Source of the DNA: an uncultured Clostridia bacterium
GTDB taxonomy: Bacteria; Bacillota; Clostridia; Lachnospirales; Lachnospiraceae
Direction: 5' to 3'
DNA: 64,000 bases
Assembly: GCA_947303805.1 (NCBI GenBank)
Contig: CAMYZE010000001.1
Location: 248,001-312,000 of the forward strand
The notes beneath the pieces are model-generated. The model searched no databases and was not told the DNA's origin. It worked only from the letters and a program-made list of their open reading frames with translations. Each line of letters opens with the position of its first letter. Positions within the stretch are counted from its first letter, which is position 1. The translations under genes and the position numbers were made by a program. Shown one piece after another: positions 15,001-24,000 of this stretch.

Positions 15001-18000
15001 TGGACAATCAATACTTATACTGTGACATTCATATCTACTATGAGTGAAGTTAAGGTTGACCCACAAAAGGTTCCATATATGGGCACAGCTTCAGAGCCTA
15101 AGACTATAGAAGTAGATAACTTTGACTTTAAAGGCTGGTATGAAGATGAAGCATATACTAAGAAATTCGACTTTGTAAATACAGGTATTACAAAAGATAC
15201 TACACTTTATGCTAAGTATGTAAAGAAAGGCATCAAAGAATATATTGTAACTAAGATAAGTGAATTCGAACCTAAGATTTCAACTTATTCTGTAGTAGAA
15301 AATGAAACAATAAAGAGAGCAGCAACACCAAGTGAAGTAAAAGGTTATGACTTCTTAGGATGGTTTGCAGATTCTGGAAGAACTACTCCTTATGCATTTG
15401 GTTCGCCTGCAACTAGTGATGTGACTATCTATGCTAAGTGGGCTAAACATAAATATAAAGTGACATTTGTATCTACTTTATCAAATGCAGAGATAGAAGC
15501 TGCTATAAAGACTCAAGAAGTAGAGTTTATGAGCACACCATCAGAACCTAAGGTATCTCATGATGAATTTGACTTTGATGGATGGTTTACAACTGCAACT
15601 TATACAACTAAGTATGACTTTACTAAGGGTATAGAGGAAGATACTACTATCTATGCTAAGTGGACAAGAAAGATTGGAATAGATAACTACTATATAAGCT
15701 TCAGTAAGAACCAACCTGTAATCTATGGTGAGACTATAAGTATCTACGGATTGATGAATCCACAAAAGGCAACTCTCGGTGTAACTATAAAACTTACTCA
15801 AAATGCATACTACAACAATCAAGTTGAGTTCATCGGTTGGAGTAAGACAGCAAAACCTGTAAGTACAGGCACAACTCAACAAGCAAAAGAACTTATAGAC
15901 TATGAGGATAATGCAGAAGTAATAGATTTAGCAGCTAAAGATCAAACAATCACACTCTATGCAGTATGGAGAAGCAAAGTTCATATGGCAACTCTTGATG
16001 CAGCAGGTGGTAAGTTTGATAGTGGAGAATCTTCAACTCAGATAAAGGCTATAGAAGATGAATATATCAACTTAACAATGCCATTAAGAAGAGGTTATGC
16101 ATTTACAGGATGGACTGTAGACGGAGCAAGCTTCACAGAATCAAAATATATTTACAATACTGACAAGACATTCGTAGCTACTTGGGAACCTATCACATTC
16201 TATGTTCGTTACGATGGTAATCATTCAGATAACGATTCACTTGAATCAATGGCTAGCGTAAGAGTAAGCTATGATGAAGCATATAAACTTAAAGTAAATG
16301 AATTTATTAAGAATGGTTATACATTCTTAAGCTGGTTATTTGATAACAAAGAATACAGCGAAGACCAAACTCTTGCAGACATAATAGAAACTATGGATAT
16401 CGTTCAAGATCAAGTATTGGTATTTACTGCTAATTGGGATCCAAATGAATACACTATCAATTACTATAATAATGGTGGATCAGGAACTATGACTTCAAGC
16501 CATCCTAAGTTTGGTACTGCATTTACACTTCCAGAGAAGACATTTACAAATGGCACAAAGACATTCCTTGGTTGGAATACAGATAAAGATGCTACAAAAG
16601 CACTTTACAGTGATAAGGCATCAATTAATCCAGAAGTTTATGAAGCAGTTATAGATCTCTATGCTATATGGTATGAAGAGACAGAAAACACAGGAAAACT
16701 TACTATTGATGGTAATGGCGGTCTTGTAAATGGTGCAAGCTCATATACTATTATGGGTGAACTTGGAGATGTCCTTGAACTTCCATATATTGAGAGAGAA
16801 GGACATAAACTTGTAGGATTTACTGAGAATGGAAATCCATATATCGTGCCAGATGTATTTGACTTTACAGGTGAAAAGACTATCAAGGCAACTTGGTCAG
16901 AGATTTTATACAACATCATCTACAATTCAAATGACGGAAAAGATGTAACTAAGGTGGTTAATGATGTAAGATACAATCAAGTAGTAACTATCATAGGTTC
17001 TATATCAGAGACAACTGGTAAGATATTTGAATCATGGAATACTGATAACCTCTATAATGGAACCACATATGTAGAAGGACAGACAGTATCTAAACTTTCT
17101 AAAGTTGATGGTAGTGATGTAAATCTCTATGCAAAATATAAGAATCATAAGGTAACTATTACATATGATGCTAATACTGGATCGGGCACTATGAATCCAG
17201 TAACTTATGAGAACAACACTGATGCTCACCTTGAAACAAATGTATTTACTAAAGCTAATAACTCATTCATAGGATGGAGCAAAGATAAGAATGCAAAAGA
17301 AGCTGAGTATAAAGATGGTCATAGAGTTGATGACATCACACTCACAGATGATAATGTAACACTCTTTGCAATCTGGACAGCAAAAGACACAGAGAGATTC
17401 ATAATTTATGATGCAAAAGGTGGAACTGTAAATGGCAAGGCAATTGATAAAGTAACAGTAGCTAGTGGAAGCACTATCATCCACCCAACACCAGTATATG
17501 AAGGATATAAGTTCAACAACTGGTTAGATGAAGATGGAAATGTCTACACTAAGACTATAGTTGACTTTGATAAAGAGATAACACTTTATGCAGATTGGAC
17601 AGAAGGATCATATACATTAAGATATAACGGTAATGGCAACACCAGTGGTACTATGGCAGACGAGCCAGTGCTCTATACAAGTGTTCATACATTGAGAGAT
17701 AATGCATATGGAAAGACAGGATATAAGTTTGCAGGATGGGATGTATCTGCAAATGCTACAGCAGTTGCATTTAAGAATCTTGCTACTGTATCTAAACTTG
17801 CAAAAGTTGACGAAGTGGCAAATCTCTATGCAGTATGGGAAGGAAAAGAATATAAGATAGTCTACAATGCAAATGGCGGAGATGGAACAGTTGCTACTAC
17901 ATCATTTGTATATGGTAAGAATGCAATACTTTCAGAAAACAAATTTACTAAAGTTGGCGAAGTTCCAAAGGGCTGGATTTATAAAGGTCCAACAGGTGAT

Positions 18001-21000
18001 GTAGAGATAACTTCACTTGTGGTGCCAAGCACAACATTTGTAATTGATGATTCTACAGAAGTTATAACACTTTACGCTAACTTTGCTGAGAAACAAATGG
18101 TTGCAACTCTTGATGCTAATGGTGGTAAGTTTAGTAATGATGAAACTACTAAGACTTACTCTATGAAGAAAGGTAGTGTAATTGCATTTGAAGAAGCAAC
18201 TCGCACAGGTTATAACTTCCTAGGTTATACACTTGATGGTGCATTATTTAAAGATGCTACTTGGAACTTACCAGACTCTAAGACATTTATAGCATCTTGG
18301 TCAGCTATAACTTATAAGATTAAGTTCAACGGCAACGGTGCTGACAACGGTGCAACTATGGATACTCAAGAGTTTACTTATGATAAGTCAGAGAAATTAT
18401 CTAAGAATAAATTTGAGAAGACTGGATATACATTTGCAGGATGGAAGTATGACGGAAAAGATTATGCTGATGAAGCAGACATACTCAATATCACTACTAA
18501 AGATAATGATGAATTAACATTCACAGCAAATTGGACAGCTAAGACATTTAGAATAAACTATGACGGAAATACCCACGATGGCGGCGAGACTATGGCTCCA
18601 ACAGATGGAGTATATGGAAAGGATGTTCAACTTAGAAAGAATGCATTTACAAAGAAAGATTACGTATTCACTGGTTGGGCTAAGACAGCTGATGGAGACG
18701 CAGTATATGCAGATCTTGCTACTATAAGTGCACTTGAGCCATATGAAGCTACAAGAACACTCTATGCTAAGTGGCTTGCAAGTAAGTCAGTAGTTGCTAA
18801 GATAATCGTAAAAGGTAATGGCGGTCTTGTTAATAATGCAGCAGAAGCAACACTCTTCTTAAAAGATGGTCAGACAATCACTGAGCCTACTAAGGCAAGA
18901 ACTGGATATAAGTTTACAGAGTGGACTACACTTGATGGTGCTAAATATGAGTTCCCAGAGATCTGTGACTTTGAGGGTGAAGTTACTATAAGAGCTAACT
19001 GGACACCTATTACTTACTATGTAGTCTACCATTCAAATAACTCTGAAAATAAAGTAGCTACTAAGTCGATGGCTTACGACGAAGACGGTGTAATTATGAC
19101 TACCCCATGGACTTACGAAGGATACAACTTTGCAACTTGGTCAACAGTGAAGACTGGAAATGGTGAAAGCTTCGCTGAGGGAAGTTCATACAAGAACTTA
19201 AGCACTGTTGATGGTTCAGTATTTGACTTGTATGCAAGATGGAATGGAAGACAAATAACTATCAACTATAATGGCAACGGTTCAACTTATGGAACGATGG
19301 CTTCTAAGACTTATACATACGGAGATGGTTCAAAACTTGAAGAAAATGTATTTACAAAAGGACAACATACATTTGGTGGATGGGCAACAAGCGAAACTGG
19401 AACTGCAAAATATATCAATAGAAATGATGTAGACCCTATAATCCTTGCAGAGACAAGCCCACTTACACTTTATGCGGTATGGATTTCAAATAACAATGTA
19501 ATAACCATCGGATATAATGGTAACGGCGGTACTATAAGTGGTGAAACAGTAGTAAGTAAGAATGTAGAGAAAGGTTCTGCATTTGAAGTACTCGAAGCAA
19601 AACGCGACGGTTATACTCATACAGGTTATGTAAATGAAAATAAAGAACCATTTACTGCAGGTCAGATAATCAATGTATCAACAGTAGCATATGCTACTTG
19701 GACAGAAAACACTTATACATTGACTTACGATGGCAAAGGCAGCACTCAAGGAAGTATGGCATCAAAAGATAGTTTATACACTGCAGAGTTCAACCTTGCA
19801 GAAAATAGCTATAGAAAACTTGGTTATAACTTCTTAGGTTGGGATACAGATGAAGCAGGTGCTACAGTTGTATATGCTGATAAGGCAACAGTTTCGCGCC
19901 TTGCAAAATCTGGAGAAATTAAACTCTATGCAGTATGGTCACCAAAGACATATAAGGTTGTCTACAATGCAAATGGAGCTAGCGGAGTAGTAGCTACAAC
20001 ATCATTCGTCTATGGTCAAACTGCAAACCTTGCTAAGAACACATTTGACAAAGAGTTCTATGAGCCAGCAGGTTGGATTTATAGAAAATCTGATGGAACT
20101 GAAGTTAAGTATGCTTCAGAAGCACCAGTTGCTTATGACGAATTTGAATATAGTATCGATAGTGACATAATCACACTTTATGCAAACTTCAGCGAGAAGA
20201 CTTACACAGCTACACTTAAGGCTAATGGCGGTAAGTTCTCTAATGGCAATACTGAGAAAGAAGTTTCTATCAAGAAAGATGATATTATGTCATTTGAAGA
20301 ACCAACAAGAGATGGTTACATCTTTGATAACTACTATATTGATGGTGCAAAGATTGGTTCTACTTGGAACTATGATGGCAATAAAGATGTAATTGCTTCT
20401 TGGTCAGCTATCAAGTATAGAGTAAGATTTGATGGAAACGGAGCTGACAATGCTGATGCTATGGGCACTCAAGAGTTCACTTATGATAAGTCAGAAAAAC
20501 TCAATGAAAATAAATACACTAAAGATGGATTCACATTTGGTGGATGGAAATACAACAGCGCTACATATGCGGATAAGGCAGACATATTGAACTTAACAAC
20601 TGTAAATGGTGCAGAACTTACATTCTCTGCTATATGGACAGGAAAGACTATGACAATTAACTACAATGGTAATGGACACGACGGAAGACAAAATATGTCA
20701 CCAACTACAGCAGTATACGGCAATAAGATACCTCTTAAGGCAAATGAATTTACATATACTAATCACAAGTTCGAAGGTTGGGCAAATACAGCCGATGGCG
20801 AAGTGGTATATGGTGATAAGGCAACTATAAGTGAGACAGAGCCTTATGTAGCTAATAGAACACTTTATGCTAAGTGGATAAATGAAAATGAAGTTGTTGC
20901 AACTATAGTTGTAAAAGGTAATGGTGGTCTTGTAAATAATGCTGAAGAAGTTACTATGTATCTGAAAGAGGAACAAGCTATCACAGCTCCAAAAGCAGTA

Positions 21001-24000
21001 AGAACAGGTTATAGATTTACTGGTTGGACTACAGAAGATGGCTCTAGCTTCGAATTCCCAGAAACTTGTGACTTTATAGGAAACTTCACAGTCCTTGCCA
21101 ACTGGACTCCTATAGAATACTTCATAGTCTACCACTCAAATAACAGTGAAAATAAAGTTGCGACTCAGTCAGTTGCTTATGATGCTTCTGTAAATATCAT
21201 GGGTAACTCTTGGACATATCAAGGTTACAACTTCGCAACTTGGTCAACTACAAAGTCAGGAGATGGAGTAAATTATAACCCAGGTGATGTAGTTCGTAAT
21301 TTAACAGATGTTGATAATGCAATAGTTGATTTATATGCAAGATGGAATGGAAAACAAATCACTGTAATTTATGATAGAAATGGTGCAAATGGTTCTATGC
21401 CTACTAAGACTTATACTTATGGTATGAACCAAACTCTTGAAACTAAGACATTTAGCCTTTCTAGACATAAATTTGCAGGATGGGCATTGACATCTGATGG
21501 AGATGTAAAATACGAAGACAATAATTTGGTAGACCCAATCATCTTAAATGAGGGCGAAGGAACTATAACTCTCTATGCAAAGTGGCTTGAGACAAGCAAT
21601 GCTATAAGTATCCTCTATGATGCAAATGGCGGTACTATCAATGGTCAAGTAACTGTAACTAAGAACATAGAAAAAGGTTCTGAATTTGAAGTGCTTGAAG
21701 CAAAACGAGATGGTTATACTCATACTGGTTATGTAAATGAAAATAAAGAAGCATTTACTGCAGGTCAGATAATTAATATTTCTACAGTTGCATATGCAAC
21801 TTGGACAGAGAATAGCTATACATTAGGATTTAATGCTAAGGGTGGCACAAAGGGCTCTATGCCAACAGGTAACCACTTGTATACAGAAAGATATGAATTA
21901 CCAGCAAATACTTATGAAAAAGTAGGATATGACTTCATAGGTTGGGATACTGAAGAGGCAGGAACAGCAGTTGTCTACAAAGATAGAGCAACAGTATCAA
22001 GCCTTGCTAAGTCAGGAAATGTAATCCTCTATGCAGTATGGCAAGCAAGAACTTACGATATAGAATACACTACAAATGTAGCTGCTACTGGCACTGTAGA
22101 GAATACTAAGTTCACTTACAATACAACTGACTTCTTAACTGGTAAGACATACACATATGCTAACCACTATCAAGATGGATGGATATATGTCCGTCAAGAT
22201 GGCACACAAGTAAAACTTGGATTAGGAGCTCAAATAAATAATGAAACATTTGATATTACATACGACACAACCAAGATAACTCTTACAGCAAGCTTCACTG
22301 AAAATACTTATACCGCTATACTTCGTGCAAATGGTGGATTCTACTCTAATGGTCTTGGTGAAAAGTCAAATGTAGTTAAGTTCAATTCGCCAACAGCATT
22401 TGAATCACCAATGAGAGAAGGATATGCATTTACAGGTTATACTGTCAATGGATCACCACTTAATGAATACTGGACATATACAGATGCAGTTACTTATGTA
22501 GATGCAAACTATAGACCACATGTTTACTATGTAGTATTTAATCCTAACGGTGGACAAAACTCTATGGAAATGCAAGAAGTAACATATGATGTAAGAACAG
22601 GATTAAATGAAAATAGATTTACAAAAGATGGCTACTCATTTGATGGCTGGACTTTAGAAGACGGCACAAAGATTACAAATGTAGTTTATAACTTAACTTC
22701 AATTGATAGAGGATATGTAACTCTTACTGCAAATTGGAAGCCAAAGAACTTCACTGTAAACTACTATGGCAATGGTGCAGAGACAGGTTCTATGAGTAGT
22801 GACACTGTAGTATACGGCAATGACTATCAATTAAAAGAAAATGTATTTACAAGATCTAATTACGACTTCAATGGTTGGGCTGTATCAGCAGATACTCAAG
22901 CTATATATGCTGACAAAGCTACAATCAGTAGCCTTGAAGCTTATAGAGAAGTAATAAATCTCTATGCTACTTGGATACTAAATTCAAGTATAAGAGGAAC
23001 TCTTGTGCTTGAAGGTAATGGCGGTAAGGTAAATGGTGTAGATACTTATACTATCAACCTTGCAGACGGTGAAGATATCTCAATACCAACACTTGAAAGA
23101 ACTGGATATAAGTTTACAGGTTGGACAAAAGATGGATCTCCATACGATTTACCAGATGTATGTGACTTTGATGGCACACTTACTCTTAAGGCAAATTGGG
23201 AAAGAATAAGATATAATGTTGTCTACCATTCAAATAATGGAAGAGATGAAGAGGTAACTGAAAGTGATATAGCATACGATCAAGACATTACAACTAAAGC
23301 AGCTAATACATTTACTAAAGACTTCTATCACTTCGATTACTGGTCATATAGTGTTACTGAGCCAGCTAAGGCATTTGCTGCAGATGAAGTAACTTCTAAA
23401 CTTACTACAGTTGACAGAGCAACTATTCACTTATATGCAATATGGGCAGGAGACAAATATAAGATAACTCTCAACGGCTCTAATCCTACAGCTGGAAAAG
23501 TAGCAAGTGAATCATTTGTATATGGAGAAAATAAAGAAATACCAGCAAATGCATTTATGAAGAATGGTCATAAGTTTAGTGGATGGACACTCACAGAAGG
23601 TTCTGATACTATTGACTTCTACAACAATGCAAATGCAGACAAGATTTATGAAAGAGCAAGATCAAATAACATAAATCTCTATGCAGTATGGACAAAGACT
23701 AGTCTATCTGTAGAACTCGTATTTGATGCAAATGGTGGTACAATCGACGGTCAAGATAAATTGAAAGTAATTCTTGCAAGTGGAAGCACTATCACTTATC
23801 CAACACCAGTTCTTGATGGATTTAGACATGTTGGATGGCTTGATGAAGATAAGGTAACTCCATTTACAAAGACAAGAGTAGACTTTACTAAGTCAAAAGT
23901 AATATATGCAACTTGGTCAGAAGGAACTTATACTATAGAGTATGTAGGTAAGAACTCTGATGGCGGCACTGCTATGGCACCTTCTACAAGAAGATATAGT

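Noticed and set aside
20180..20392. A 70-residue plus-strand frame inside the giant gene
   Set aside because: It is an out-of-phase shadow of InlB repeat coding sequence, with no independent signals.
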